Positions 1 through 10,500 of a stretch of DNA of 64,000 nucleotides are shown one piece after another (within the stretch, counting starts at the first letter, position 1; each line of letters opens with the position of its first letter). The position numbers and the translations under genes were made by a program. The notes beneath the pieces are model-generated. The model had not been told where the DNA came from, ran no database searches, and was given only the letters and a program-made list of their open reading frames with translations. The stretch is from an uncultured Eubacteriales bacterium. Its GTDB lineage: Bacteria; Bacillota; Clostridia; Oscillospirales; Acutalibacteraceae. The DNA is taken from assembly GCA_905198155.1 (NCBI GenBank), contig CAJKBQ010000007.1, positions 32,335-96,334 on the forward strand. Reading direction: 5' to 3'.

Positions 1-2
1 AA

Positions 3-1145
3 ATTGATAACGAAATGGATCAGGTCGTCCAGATTAAAGTCATCGGCGTGGGCGGCGGCGGCGGCAACGCGGTCAACCGCATGGTCAGCTCCGGCGTGCA
101 GAACGTCGAGTTCATCGCGGTCAACACCGACCGCCCGGCGCTGAACCGGTCGCTGGCGACGTACAAGCTGCCGATCGGCGAAAAAATCACGCACGGCAAG
201 GGCGCTGGTTCGCACCCGGAAATTGGGTGCAAAGCCGCCGAGGAAAATCAGGACGAAATCCGCCAGGCGCTCGAAGGCACCGACATGGTCTTCGTTACGG
301 CCGGCATGGGCGGCGGCACCGGTACGGGCGCCGCGCCGGTGATCGCCAAAATCGCAAAGGAAATGGGCATCCTGACCGTCGGCATCGTGACCAAGCCGTT
401 CGCGTTCGAGCGCAAGCACCGCATGGATCAGGCCGAAGCCGGGATCGCAGCGCTGCGGCAGAACGTGGACTCGCTGGTGGTTATCCCCAACGAGCGGCTC
501 AAATACGCCAGCGACGAAAAGCTGACGCTGCTCAACGCGTTTTCCATCGCGGACGACGTGCTGCGCCAAGGCGTGCAGAGCATCTCGGATCTGATCCTGC
601 TGCCGGGGCTGGTCAATCTGGACTTCGCCGACGTCACCTGCATTATGAAGGACGCCGGGTACGCGCACATGGGCGTGGGTCGTGCGTCCGGCAAAGACAA
701 AGCCGAGCAGGCCGCCAAAGCCGCGATTTCCAGCCCGCTGCTGGAAACCTCGATTTCCGGCGCGCGCGGCGTCATTATCAACATCACGTCGTCGCAGGAC
801 ATCGGGCTGGACGAAGTGGACAAGGCGTCCACCATGATTACCGAAGCAGCCGACGAAAGCGCCAACATCATTTGGGGCGCGGCGTTCGACGAATCGCTCG
901 AAGACGAGATGATCGTGACCGTGATCGCCACAGGGTTTGACTCGGTGGACGAGCCGAATGCCGAAGCGCCGCAGGCCGCAGCCGCCCCGGCGCGGACGGC
1001 TGCCCCGGCGGAACCCGCGCCCGCCCCGGCCAAGCCTGCGCCCGCGCCCGCGCCGCAGCCGCAGCCGGAAAAGCAGTCGGCCAAAGCCCAGATTACGGAT
1101 ATTGACGACGATTTCCAAAAGATTCTGGATATATTCCGCAAGTAA
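3..1145 (+). CDS. ftsZ: Cell division protein FtsZ (5' end cut by window)
   Basis: Tubulin-like GTPase that polymerises into the cytokinetic Z ring. The N-terminal glycine-rich segment GVGGGGGNAVNRM and the tubulin signature GGGTGTG (about residue 98 from the ATG at 15) are intact. After the globular domain comes an Ala/Pro-rich linker (about residues 315-355) and a charged C-terminal tail ending DDDFQKILDIFRK, which would be the partner-binding peptide. The frame stays open from base 15 back to the window edge and reads IDNE before that Met, so the true start probably lies just upstream. It is followed 27 bases later by pyrH, a place usually held by rpsB-tsf. Confidence 0.97.
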   Translation: MDNEMDQVVQIKVIGVGGGGGNAVNRMVSSGVQNVEFIAVNTDRPALNRSLATYKLPIGEKITHGKGAGSHPEIGCKAAEENQDEIRQALEGTDMVFVTAGMGGGTGTGAAPVIAKIAKEMGILTVGIVTKPFAFERKHRMDQAEAGIAALRQNVDSLVVIPNERLKYASDEKLTLLNAFSIADDVLRQGVQSISDLILLPGLVNLDFADVTCIMKDAGYAHMGVGRASGKDKAEQAAKAAISSPLLETSISGARGVIINITSSQDIGLDEVDKASTMITEAADESANIIWGAAFDESLEDEMIVTVIATGFDSVDEPNAEAPQAAAAPARTAAPAEPAPAPAKPAPAPAPQPQPEKQSAKAQITDIDDDFQKILDIFRK

Positions 1146-1172
1146 TCCGAAAAGGAAAGGATGTTTAACAAC

Positions 1173-1877
1173 ATGGAACCGAAATACAAACGCGTGCTGT
1201 TGAAACTGAGCGGCGAGGCTTTGGCCGGTTCGCTGAAAACCGGGATCGACTTCGATACCGTGCTGGCCATCGCCAAAGAAATCAAAGCCTGCGCCGACAT
1301 GGGCGCGCAGGTGGCGATCGTGGTCGGCGGCGGCAACTTCTGGCGCGGCCGTTCCTCCGGCAAGATGGATCGCACCCGCGCGGATCACATGGGGATGCTC
1401 GCCACGGTCATCAACGCGCTGGGCGTCGCGGACGCGCTGGAACAGCTGGGCGCCGAGGTGCGCGTGCAGACGGCGATCAGTATGCAGCAAATCGCGGAGC
1501 CGTACATCCGCAACCGCGCCGTGCGGCACCTGGAAAAAGGCCGGATCGTGGTGTTCGGCTGCGGCACCGGCAACCCGTTTTTCTCGACGGATACCGCTGC
1601 GTCGCTGCGCGCGGCCGAAATTGACGCCGATATCATCCTCAAAGCCACCATGGTGGACGGCGTGTACGACAGCGACCCCAAAAAGAACCCCGACGCCCAC
1701 CGCTACGACACCCTGTCGTTCGACGATGTGCTGGGGCAGCACCTGGGCGTGATGGACAGCACCGCCGCTTCCATGTGCAACGACAACCACATCCCGATCC
1801 TGGTGTTCAGCCTAGCAGACCCGCACAACATCGTGCGCGCCGTGCAGGGCGAAGAGATCGGCACCATTGTAGACTGA
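1173..1877 (+). CDS. pyrH: Uridylate kinase (UMP kinase)
   Basis: Phosphorylates UMP to UDP with ATP in pyrimidine nucleotide synthesis; cytoplasmic hexamer of the amino acid kinase fold. The N-terminus KRVLLKLSGEAL, the VVGGGNFWRG loop, DHMGMLATVINAL and GTGNPFFSTDTAA are classic for the family, and 234 residues is the usual length. An in-frame ATG at 1161 sits directly against the AAAGGAAAGG ribosome site, so the ATG at 1173 (12 bases away, giving MEPKYKRVL) is the better start. It is in the conserved pyrH-frr-uppS-cdsA order. Confidence 0.97.
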   Translation: MEPKYKRVLLKLSGEALAGSLKTGIDFDTVLAIAKEIKACADMGAQVAIVVGGGNFWRGRSSGKMDRTRADHMGMLATVINALGVADALEQLGAEVRVQTAISMQQIAEPYIRNRAVRHLEKGRIVVFGCGTGNPFFSTDTAASLRAAEIDADIILKATMVDGVYDSDPKKNPDAHRYDTLSFDDVLGQHLGVMDSTAASMCNDNHIPILVFSLADPHNIVRAVQGEEIGTIVD

Positions 1878-1908
1878 TCCCATTTTCAATTTTTTGGAGG
1901 AATCACAT

Positions 1909-2469
1909 ATGACGATGAAAGAAATTTTTGACGTGACCGAGCAGAAAATGAACAAAACCCTGGCTGCGCTGGGCAAAGAATTCGCGTCCATCCGCGCCGG
2001 CCGCGCCAATCCGGCCGTGCTGGATCGGATTATGGTCAGCTACTACGGCGCCGACACGCCGATCAATCAGCTGGCGTCCGTTTCCGTGACGGAAGCGCGC
2101 ACGCTCACCATCCAGCCGTGGGACGGCTCGGTCTGCCGCGCGATCGAAAAAGCAATCCAGGCGTCCGACCTGGGCATCAACCCGCAAAGCGACGGCCGCA
2201 CCATCCGCATCGTGTTCCCGCCGCTGACCGAGGAACGCCGCCGCGCGCTGACCAAGGACATCGCCAAGCTGGCGGAGGAAAGCAAAGTTGCGCTGCGTTC
2301 CGTGCGCCGCGATGCGATGGAAAAACTCAAGGCCGAAAAGAAAAACAGCGTGATTACCGAAGACGACCTGAAATCCGCCGAAAAGACGATTCAGGACCTG
2401 ACGGACAAATTCTGCAAGCAGGCCGACGCGCTGTGCGCCGACAAGGAAAAAGAGATCATGAGCATCTGA
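1909..2469 (+). CDS. frr: Ribosome recycling factor
   Basis: Splits the post-termination ribosome together with EF-G. At 186 residues it matches the family length; conserved segments include FASIRAGRANPAVLDRI, YYGADTPINQLASVSV, and the C-terminal helix around EERRRALTKDIAKLAEE and SVRRDA. The start at 1909 is set by a GGAGG at 1896-1900, eight bases upstream; a longer frame to 1894 would begin inside that ribosome site. It lies 31 bases after pyrH, in the same transcription unit. Confidence 0.97.
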   Translation: MTMKEIFDVTEQKMNKTLAALGKEFASIRAGRANPAVLDRIMVSYYGADTPINQLASVSVTEARTLTIQPWDGSVCRAIEKAIQASDLGINPQSDGRTIRIVFPPLTEERRRALTKDIAKLAEESKVALRSVRRDAMEKLKAEKKNSVITEDDLKSAEKTIQDLTDKFCKQADALCADKEKEIMSI

Positions 2470-2578
2470 TCTTGCATACTGCCGGGTATCCGATGCGGGA
2501 GGACGCGCCGTTCGTGCACAGCGACGGCTGGTTCTCCCGTTCTTTCGCAGCGGCGCAACGGAAAGGAACAGAAATTGC

Positions 2579-3307
2579 ATGGGACTTTTTTCGCACAAAA
2601 AAGCGGCGCGCGCACTGCCCACGCACGTCGCCGTGATTATGGACGGCAACGGCCGCTGGGCGAAAAAGCGCGGATTGCCGCGAACGGCCGGCCACAAAAG
2701 CGGAGCCGAAAACTTTAAGCGGATTGTCCGTTACGCGTCGTCGATCGGGATCCGGTACTTCACGGTGTATGCGTTTTCCACGGAAAACTGGAAGCGCCCG
2801 TCCGACGAGGTCAACACGCTGATTCACCTGTTTATCCAGTATCTGGACGAAGCGACGCGCGACTTCATGGACGAAAACATCCGCGTGCGCTTTTTGGGCG
2901 AAATCGATGCGTTTCCGCCGAAACTGCGGGAACTGATTGACCGGGTGGAGCGCACCTCCGCCGACCGCACCGGGATGACGCTGTGCGTCTGCCTCAACTA
3001 CGGCGGCCGCCGCGAGCTGGTTCACGCCGTGCGCGCCCTCGCGCAGGAGGTGCAGGCCGGAACGCTGTCACCCGACGCCATCGACGAAGCCGCCATCGCC
3101 GCGCACCTGTATTGCCCGGATGTGCCCGACCCCGACCTGGTAATCCGCACCAGCGGCGAGCTGCGCCTGTCCAACTTCCTGATGTGGCAGACGGCGTACG
3201 CAGAGCTCGTCCCGGTGCACACCCTGTGGCCGGACTTCACCCCGCAGAAGCTGGACGAAGCCATCGCGCAGTACACCGGCCGCAGCCGCCGGTTCGGCGG
3301 GATCTGA
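2579..3307 (+). CDS. uppS: Isoprenyl transferase (undecaprenyl diphosphate synthase)
   Basis: Cis-prenyltransferase that extends farnesyl diphosphate with isopentenyl diphosphate to undecaprenyl diphosphate, the lipid carrier for peptidoglycan and other wall polymers. Visible signatures are VAVIMDGNGRWAKKRGLPR (catalytic Asp and P-loop, residues 17-35), YAFSTENWKRP, and the C-terminal RTSGELRLSNFLMWQ with HTLWPDF. The 242-residue length is normal. A GGAAAGGA ribosome site precedes the ATG. The 109-base gap after frr shows no terminator and I see nothing else in it. Confidence 0.96.
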   Translation: MGLFSHKKAARALPTHVAVIMDGNGRWAKKRGLPRTAGHKSGAENFKRIVRYASSIGIRYFTVYAFSTENWKRPSDEVNTLIHLFIQYLDEATRDFMDENIRVRFLGEIDAFPPKLRELIDRVERTSADRTGMTLCVCLNYGGRRELVHAVRALAQEVQAGTLSPDAIDEAAIAAHLYCPDVPDPDLVIRTSGELRLSNFLMWQTAYAELVPVHTLWPDFTPQKLDEAIAQYTGRSRRFGGI

Positions 3308-3332
3308 ATGATTTGCAAAGGAGTAATCGACC

Positions 3333-4172
3333 ATGAAAACCCGAATCATCAGCGGCGCCGTTGCAGGCGCACTGCTCATCGGCGCGCTGGCGCTCAGCCA
3401 GCGGTACGCCGTGGTGCTGAATATCGTCATCGCGCTGATCGCGGCGCTGGCGTCGTACGAAATCTGCGGCGCGACAGGGCTGCGGCGTCACGCGCTGATC
3501 CCGATTACATCGGCGTGTCTGGCGGCGTTCCTGCCGTTTGTACCGATGCTGACGAACGCGACGTACCCGTTCGCCGAAACGGCGGTGTATACATATCTGC
3601 TGATCCTGTTTGTGCATCAGCTGTTCCATCACAAGGACGCCGCGATTCCGGACGTCGCCACGGCGGCGCTGGTCACAATCTTCGCGTCCGCCGCCCTCAC
3701 CTCGATTGTCCGCATCCGCGACATCGGCGGCAGGCAGCACGGGATGTTCCTGCTGGTGCTGGCGCTGCTGGCGGCATGGGGCAGCGACAGCGGCGCGTAC
3801 TTTGTCGGCGTGCTGTGCGGCAAGCATAAGCTCTGCCCCGAAATCAGTCCCAAAAAGACGGTGGAAGGCTTCGTCGGCGGGGTCGTCAGCTGCATCGTGA
3901 TCCTGGAACTGATCGCACTGGTGTACAGCTTTTGGATCGTGCCCGGCACGCAGGTGCATTGGCTGCTGCTGGCGGTGCTGGCCGCGTTCAGCTCGGTAAT
4001 TTCCGTAGCGGGCGACCTGACGTTCTCGCTGATTAAGCGGCACTACGGCATCAAAGACTACGGCAATATCATGCCCGGCCACGGCGGCGCGCTCGACCGG
4101 TTCGACAGCGTGATTTTCGTCGCGCCGCTTTTTGCACTGATGATACAATATTTGCCGGTTTTCGGTGCATAA
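3333..4172 (+). CDS. cdsA: Phosphatidate cytidylyltransferase
   Basis: Integral membrane enzyme making CDP-diacylglycerol from phosphatidate and CTP, the branch point of phospholipid synthesis. It has about seven to eight hydrophobic helices and the family signature near the C-terminus, KDYGNIMPGHGGALDRFDS, holding the metal-binding Asp residues. Length 279 is typical. An AAAGGAG site precedes the ATG, 25 bases after uppS stops, so the two are co-transcribed. Confidence 0.95.
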   Translation: MKTRIISGAVAGALLIGALALSQRYAVVLNIVIALIAALASYEICGATGLRRHALIPITSACLAAFLPFVPMLTNATYPFAETAVYTYLLILFVHQLFHHKDAAIPDVATAALVTIFASAALTSIVRIRDIGGRQHGMFLLVLALLAAWGSDSGAYFVGVLCGKHKLCPEISPKKTVEGFVGGVVSCIVILELIALVYSFWIVPGTQVHWLLLAVLAAFSSVISVAGDLTFSLIKRHYGIKDYGNIMPGHGGALDRFDSVIFVAPLFALMIQYLPVFGA

Positions 4173-4227
4173 TCCGATTTGCACCGTGTACAATGAAATG
4201 GATGGACAAACGACAGGAGGAAGTACC

Positions 4228-5397
4228 GTGAACCCATCGTTGATAATCCTAGGATCTACCGGCACCATCGGCGTGCAGGCGCTGGAAGTGGCGCAGCAGC
4301 ACGGGATGCCGGTGCGCGCGCTGGCGGCCGGGCGCAATGTGCAGCGGATGGAAGCGCAGATTCGCGCGTTCCGGCCGGAACTTGCCGTGCTGCAGGACGA
4401 AGCCGCCGCGGCCGATTTGCGCACCCGCGTGGCCGATCTCCCGGTGCGGGTGCTGGCCGGTACCGACGGCGTGCTCGCCGCCGCATCGTCCGACTGCGGC
4501 ATCGTGCTGAACGCCATCGTCGGGATCGCCGGGCTGCGGCCGACGCTGGCCGCCATCGAGGCCGGGCATCCCGTCGCGCTGGCCAACAAAGAGACGCTGG
4601 TGGCGGGCGGCGCGCTGGTCATGCAGGCCGCGCAGGCACGCGGCGTCCCGATTTTGCCGGTAGACAGCGAGCACAGCGCGATTTTCCAGTGCTTGCAGGC
4701 CGCGCCGCCCAACCGCGCGCTGCGCAAACTGATTTTGACGGCGTCCGGCGGGCCGTTTTTCGGCCGGACGGCGGCAGAGCTGGCGGACATCACGCCCGCG
4801 CAGGCGCTGCGCCACCCCAACTGGTCGATGGGCGCGAAAATTACCGTCGACAGCGCTACCATGATGAACAAAGGGCTGGAAGTCATCGAAGCCACCTGGC
4901 TGTTCGGCGTCCCGGAAGATCGCGTGGACGTGGTGGTGCACCGCGAAAGCATCATCCACTCCATGATCGAGTTCGACGACTACGCCGTGCTGGCGCAGCT
5001 GGGCGTGCCGGACATGAAAATCCCAATCCAGTACGCGCTGACGTACCCGAACCGGTACGCCTGCCCCACGCAGCCGCTGGACCTCGCGTCCTACGGCAAG
5101 CTGACGTTTTTCCCGCCGGACGACGCGACCTTCCGCGGCTTGCCGCTTTGCCGCGACGCCATTCGCCGGGGCGGGCTGTGCCCGGCAGCACTCAACGGCG
5201 CCAACGAAGCGGCCGTTGCGCTCTTTTTGGCCGGCAGGCTGCGCTTCCCGCAAATCGCGGAACTCGCCGCCGAAGCAATGGCGCATCAGCCGGCCGGCGC
5301 GGCCGATTCCGTCGCACATATTTTGAAAGCCGACGCCGCTGCGCGTGAATTCGTCCGCGCGGCTGTGGGTGCAAACGAAAGCGAGGTTTTTGCATGA
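4228..5397 (+). CDS. dxr: 1-deoxy-D-xylulose 5-phosphate reductoisomerase
   Basis: NADPH-dependent first committed step of the MEP isoprenoid pathway, DXP to MEP. Visible: NADPH-binding GSTGTIGVQAL at the N-terminus, NKETLVAGG, the metal/substrate motif DSEHSAIFQ, SGGPFF, and HPNWSMGAKITVDSATMM. An in-frame ATG at 4165 overlaps cdsA and has no ribosome site; the GTG at 4228 has AGGAGG eight bases upstream and yields 389 residues, the family norm. Its product feeds the isoprenoid pool used by uppS. Confidence 0.96.
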   Translation: MNPSLIILGSTGTIGVQALEVAQQHGMPVRALAAGRNVQRMEAQIRAFRPELAVLQDEAAAADLRTRVADLPVRVLAGTDGVLAAASSDCGIVLNAIVGIAGLRPTLAAIEAGHPVALANKETLVAGGALVMQAAQARGVPILPVDSEHSAIFQCLQAAPPNRALRKLILTASGGPFFGRTAAELADITPAQALRHPNWSMGAKITVDSATMMNKGLEVIEATWLFGVPEDRVDVVVHRESIIHSMIEFDDYAVLAQLGVPDMKIPIQYALTYPNRYACPTQPLDLASYGKLTFFPPDDATFRGLPLCRDAIRRGGLCPAALNGANEAAVALFLAGRLRFPQIAELAAEAMAHQPAGAADSVAHILKADAAAREFVRAAVGANESEVFA

Positions 5398-6443
5398 ATA
5401 CCGTATGGACGATTCTGATTGCGTTGTTGCTGTTCGGGCTGGTGATTTTCCTGCACGAATTCGGCCACTTTTTCACGGCGAAGCTGTTCGGCATCAAAGT
5501 CAATGAGTTTGCGCTCGGCATGGGGCCGAAGCTGATCTCGTTCGGCAAAGGGGAAACGAAATATTCGCTGCGGCTGCTGCCGATCGGCGGTTTCTGTGCG
5601 ATGGAAGGCGAGGACGAAGACAGCACCGACCCCCGCGCATTCAACCGTCAGAAAGTGTGGAAACGCATCATCGTCGTGGCGGCGGGCGCGATCATGAACC
5701 TGATTCTGGGCTTTTTCCTGCTGCTGGCGCTGCGCGCGCAGGCGGATTACTTCCTGTCCAACACCATTCACAGCGTCGGCGACGCCGTAACCTACACCGA
5801 CGGCGCATCGCTGGAAGCCGGCGACAAAGTGGTGTCGATCAACGGATTCCGCATTTTCTGTGAATTCGACATGAACTACGCCCTGTCCCAATACGGCGGC
5901 GAACCGCTGGACTTCGTCGTGAAGCGCGGCGGTCAAACGGTCGATGTGCCCGGTGTGAAAATTAATTTCAAGCAGGTGACGGGCAAAGACAATCAATACG
6001 CATTCTACATCGAAGAACTGCCCAAAACCGTCGGCTCCGTGATTACCCAGGCCGCCAAATACACCGTCTCCATCGGGCGAATCGTGTGGGTCAGCCTGAT
6101 CGACCTCATCCGCGGCCGATATGGGCTGGACGCCGTGTCCGGGCCGGTCGGCACGGTGGAAATCATCGGCGAAGCGGCATCCGCCGGTGCAAATTTCAAA
6201 GAATCGCTCAACAACCTGATCTGGGTCATGGCGATGATTACCGTCAACCTCGGCATTTTCAACCTGCTGCCGATTCCCGCGCTGGACGGCGGGCGGCTGC
6301 TGTTTTTGGTGATCGAAGCCATCCGCCGCAAGCCGGTGCCGCCCAAGTACGAAGGCTGGGTGCACGCCGCCGGGTTTGTGCTGCTGATCGGGCTGATGCT
6401 GGTGGTCACGTTTAACGACGTGCTGAAATTGTTCGGAAAATAA
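5394..6443 (+). CDS. rseP: RseP-like site-2 zinc metalloprotease (M50)
   Basis: Intramembrane protease that cleaves membrane-anchored regulators and signal-peptide remnants. The zinc motif HEFGH is in the first membrane helix (about residues 21-25), a PDZ-like domain spans about 130-190, and the second metal motif is LLPIPALDGGRL (about residue 292). 349 residues is standard. Its ATG overlaps the dxr stop (ATGA), indicating translational coupling, as in other Firmicutes. Confidence 0.95.
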   Translation: MNTVWTILIALLLFGLVIFLHEFGHFFTAKLFGIKVNEFALGMGPKLISFGKGETKYSLRLLPIGGFCAMEGEDEDSTDPRAFNRQKVWKRIIVVAAGAIMNLILGFFLLLALRAQADYFLSNTIHSVGDAVTYTDGASLEAGDKVVSINGFRIFCEFDMNYALSQYGGEPLDFVVKRGGQTVDVPGVKINFKQVTGKDNQYAFYIEELPKTVGSVITQAAKYTVSIGRIVWVSLIDLIRGRYGLDAVSGPVGTVEIIGEAASAGANFKESLNNLIWVMAMITVNLGIFNLLPIPALDGGRLLFLVIEAIRRKPVPPKYEGWVHAAGFVLLIGLMLVVTFNDVLKLFGK

Positions 6444-6510
6444 TGGTTCGCAGCAAATCCGCCTCGTGCATTGCGGGACGGATTTGCGCTTTGGAACGGA
6501 GGAAATGCGT

Positions 6511-7560
6511 ATGGAACGCAGAAAATGCCGCGCAGTGCGCGTTGGAAATTTGACCGTCGGCGGCGGCGCGCCGGTGACGGTGCAGTCAATGCTCAGCGTC
6601 CCGGCCGCAGACGTCGCCGGGAATGTCCGCCAGGCGCAGGCGCTGGAAGCGGCCGGGTGCGAGCTGATCCGCGTCGCCGTGCCGGACCGTGCGTCCGTGC
6701 GGCTGATTCCCGCGCTGAAAGAAGCCGTGCGCGTGCCGATTGTGGCGGACATTCACTTCGACTACCGCATCGCGCTCGACTGCGCGGCGGCCGGCGTCGA
6801 TAAAATCCGCATCAACCCCGGCAACATCGGCAGCGACGACCGCGTCAAAGCCGTCGCCGACGCGTGCCGCACGCGCGGCATCCCAATCCGCATCGGCGTC
6901 AACACCGGGTCGCTCGAACGGTCGATTCTGGCGCGGTACGGCCACCCGTGCGCCGAGGCGCTGTGCGACAGCGCCCTGTATCACGCGTCGCTGCTGGAAC
7001 GGTTCGACTTCGACCGGATCGTCCTGTCGCTGAAAGCATCCACGGTGGACATGATGGTGCAGGCGTACGAACTGGCGGCGCAGCGGTGCGACTACCCGCT
7101 GCACCTCGGCGTCACCGAAGCCGGGACGGAGCGGATGGGCCTGATCAAATCCGCCGCCGGCATCGGCTCGCTGCTGCTGCACGGCATCGGCGATACCATC
7201 CGCGTCTCGCTGACGGCCGACCCGGTGCGCGAAGTGGCGGCCGGGCGCGACCTGCTGCGCGCCCTCGGCCTGCGGCAGGATGGGATCACGTTCGTGTCGT
7301 GCCCCACTTGCGGCCGCACCAGGATCAACCTGATCGAACTGGCGCAGCAGGCGGAAGCACGGCTGGCCGGGTGCCGCAAAAATCTGCGCGTCGCCGTGAT
7401 GGGCTGCGTTGTCAACGGCCCCGGCGAAGCACGCGAAGCCGACATCGGCATCGCAGGCGGCGACGGCTGCGGACTGATTTTCCGCAAAGGCGAAATCCTC
7501 CGCAAAGTGCCGGAATCGCAGCTGCTGGACGCGCTGGTGGAAGAAATCGACCGACTGTAA
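6511..7560 (+). CDS. ispG: 4-hydroxy-3-methylbut-2-en-1-yl diphosphate synthase
   Basis: Penultimate MEP-pathway enzyme, converting MEcPP to HMBPP with a [4Fe-4S] cluster. The iron-sulfur Cys residues are visible in SCPTCGRTRINL and VMGCVVNGPGEA; the TIM-barrel half shows VADIHFDYRIAL and KIRINPGNIG. The ATG at 6511 has CGGAGG at 6497-6502, eight bases upstream; the ATG at 6505 is too close and 6466 lacks a site. 349 residues, compact bacterial form without the plant insertion. With dxr it puts two MEP steps in one operon. Confidence 0.96.
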   Translation: MERRKCRAVRVGNLTVGGGAPVTVQSMLSVPAADVAGNVRQAQALEAAGCELIRVAVPDRASVRLIPALKEAVRVPIVADIHFDYRIALDCAAAGVDKIRINPGNIGSDDRVKAVADACRTRGIPIRIGVNTGSLERSILARYGHPCAEALCDSALYHASLLERFDFDRIVLSLKASTVDMMVQAYELAAQRCDYPLHLGVTEAGTERMGLIKSAAGIGSLLLHGIGDTIRVSLTADPVREVAAGRDLLRALGLRQDGITFVSCPTCGRTRINLIELAQQAEARLAGCRKNLRVAVMGCVVNGPGEAREADIGIAGGDGCGLIFRKGEILRKVPESQLLDALVEEIDRL

Positions 7561-7591
7561 CCCTGTAAACCATGGCAAGGAGCGAACGATC

Positions 7592-10500
7592 GTGGGAAAA
7601 CGCAACATTTTGGAATTTCTGCGCACGCTGGGCGCGGGCGAAACGGAACTGCGCGGCCTGCCGGACGGCGAAATCGCCGCGCTGGACATCGACCACGCCG
7701 CGCGGGTGATCCGCCTGACGGCGCATTTTGCGCAGCCGCTGACGTCGGCGGAGCAGGCGGCCTTTCAGCGGCTGCTGACCGTCCCGGCCTTGCAGCTGCG
7801 GTCGGCGGAGCTGCGGCCGATTTACCCGCCGGATACGCTGACGGACGCGTGCATCCCGGCGATTCTGGACGAGCTGATGCAGGCGCACGCCGGCGCTGCG
7901 GGCTTTTTCACCGGCGCCGCCGGAAAGCTGGACGGCAGCGTGCTGACGATCACGCTCCGCAACGGCGGTCAGGCCATGATGACGGCGCTCGGACTGGAAA
8001 AAGAGCTGATCCGGCTGATCCGCGCGCGGTTCCAGCGCACGGTGGAGCTGAAATTCGACGGCGTGACGGCGGTGACGCCCGAAACCCCGTCCTACATCGC
8101 CGCGCAGGAAAAAGCGGTCGAAACGCAGAAACGCGCGGCCGTCGCGCACAAAGTGGAGCGCCATGCCCGCGAAATGCACGACGCCGACCGCGTGCGCGGC
8201 GACGAGCCGACGACCATTTCCATCCGCCCGGCGGGCTTCATCCCGCAGATTCTGCTGTCCACGGCGGAGCCGATATTTGGCAAGCGAATCCATGTGCATC
8301 CGACCCCCATCGCCAATCTGCCGCGCGGCGAAGCCGAAACGGCGGCCGTGACGGTGTGGGGCGACGTGCTGTCCGCCGAGTCGAAGGACACCAAAGACGG
8401 CAAGCGCGTGATCGTGACCGTCACCGTGACCGACTACACCGACTCCACCACGCTCAAAGCCATCCTGGACAAAGAAAAAGCCGAGCCGCTGCTGCGGCTG
8501 TCGGCCGGAGATACGCTGCTGGTCAACGGCAGCTTTTCGTTCGATACGTTCGATAAGGAGTACGCCATCCGCGTGCGCGACGTCAACACCGTCGAAAAGC
8601 TCAAAGTGGTGGACGATGCGCCCGAAAAGCGCGTGGAGCTGCACTTACATACCAATATGTCGGCGCTGGACGCGCTGACCCCGGCCGGGCAGCTGGTGCA
8701 GCGCGCATACGAATGGGGCCACCGCGCCATCGCCATCACCGACCACGGCGTGGCGCAGGCGTTCCCGGAGGCGATGAACGCCGCTAACGCCATCAAAAAA
8801 AGCGGCGGCCACATCAAAGTCCTGTACGGTACGGAGGCGTATTTTGTCAACAATCTGGTGCCCATCGCCGACCATGTGCCGGACGTCCCGCTGGAAAGCG
8901 AATACATCGTGTTCGACACCGAAACCACCGGCCTCAGCGCCGAGACGGAACGGCTGACGGAAATCGGTGCGGTGCGCATCCGGGACGGCGCAGTCATCGA
9001 AGAATTTGACACATTTGTAAATCCAGAAAAGCCCATCCCCGCCAAAATCACCGAGCTGACCGGCATCACCGACGAGATGGTGCGCACCGCGCCGTCCGAG
9101 GCAGAAGCGCTGCGGAAATTCATGGAATTCTGCGGGCCGAATCCAATACTCGTCGCGCACAATGCACCGTTCGACGTGGGGTTCATCCGCAAAGCCGCCG
9201 CCCGCAGCGGGATCGAATTCGCGTTTTCCAGCATCGATTCGCTGCCGCTGGCGCGCGCCGTGCTGCCTGATCTGAAAAACCATAAGCTGGATACCGTCGC
9301 CACGGCACTCAAGCTCCCGCCGTTCCGGCATCACCGCGCGTGCGACGACGCGCGCGTGCTGGCGGAAGCGTTTTTGCTGCTGATCCAGCGGGTAAAGGAA
9401 GATACTTCCGCCAAATCTGTGCGTGACCTGAATACGGCACTGGCGGGCGCAGACCCCAAAAAAATCCCGTCGTACCACCAGATCATCCTGGTGCAAAACG
9501 CCGTCGGGCTGAAAAACCTGTACAAACTGATTTCCAAAGCCCACCTCGACTACTACTACAAGCGCCCCCGGATCCCCAAAACGGAGCTGATTGCGCTGCG
9601 CGAGGGGCTGATTATCGGGTCGGCGTGCGAAGCAGGCGAGCTGTTCCGTGCCGTCGTGGCCGGAAAAAGCTGGGGCGAATTGAAGGAAATCGCGTCATTC
9701 TACGACTTTTTGGAAATTCAGCCCATCGGCAACAACGAATTCATGGTGCGCACCGGTGCGGCCAAAGACGACGAACAGCTGCGCGATTACAACCGCACCA
9801 TCGTGAAGCTGGGCGAGGAGCTGAACATCCCGGTGGTCGCGACGTGTGACGTCCATTTTCTGGAGCCGTACGACCAGATTTACCGCCAGATTCTGCAAGC
9901 CGGGCAGGGGTATACCGACGTGGAGCACCAGCCGCCGCTGTACTTCCGCACCACACCCGAAATGCTGGCTGAATTTGACTATTTAGGCAAAGAAAAGGCG
10001 TACGAAATCGTCGTGACCAACCCGAACCAAATTGCCGACCGGATCGAAGAAGTGGAGCCGGTGCTGGGCGGATTTTATCCGCCGGAAATTCCCGGTTCCG
10101 ACGAAGATTTGCAGCGCATCACCTGGGAAAAGGCAAAATCCGTCTACGGTGACCCGCTGCCCAAGGTCGTGCACGACCGGCTGGACAAAGAGCTGCACTC
10201 CATCGTGGACAACGGCTACTCCGTGCTGTACATGACGGCGCAGAAGCTGGTGGCGGATTCCAACGCACACGGCTATCTGGTCGGGTCGCGTGGCTCGGTC
10301 GGCTCGTCGTTCGTCGCGACCATGGCGGGCATTTCGGAGGTCAATCCGCTGCCGCCGCACTATGTGTGTCCCAAATGCTGCCACAGCGAGTTTTTCCTCG
10401 ACGGCAGCTACGGCTCCGGGTATGACCTGCCGCCGAAAAAATGCCCGAAATGCGGCGCGGAATACCAGCGCGACGGGCACGAAATCCCGTTCGAGACCTT

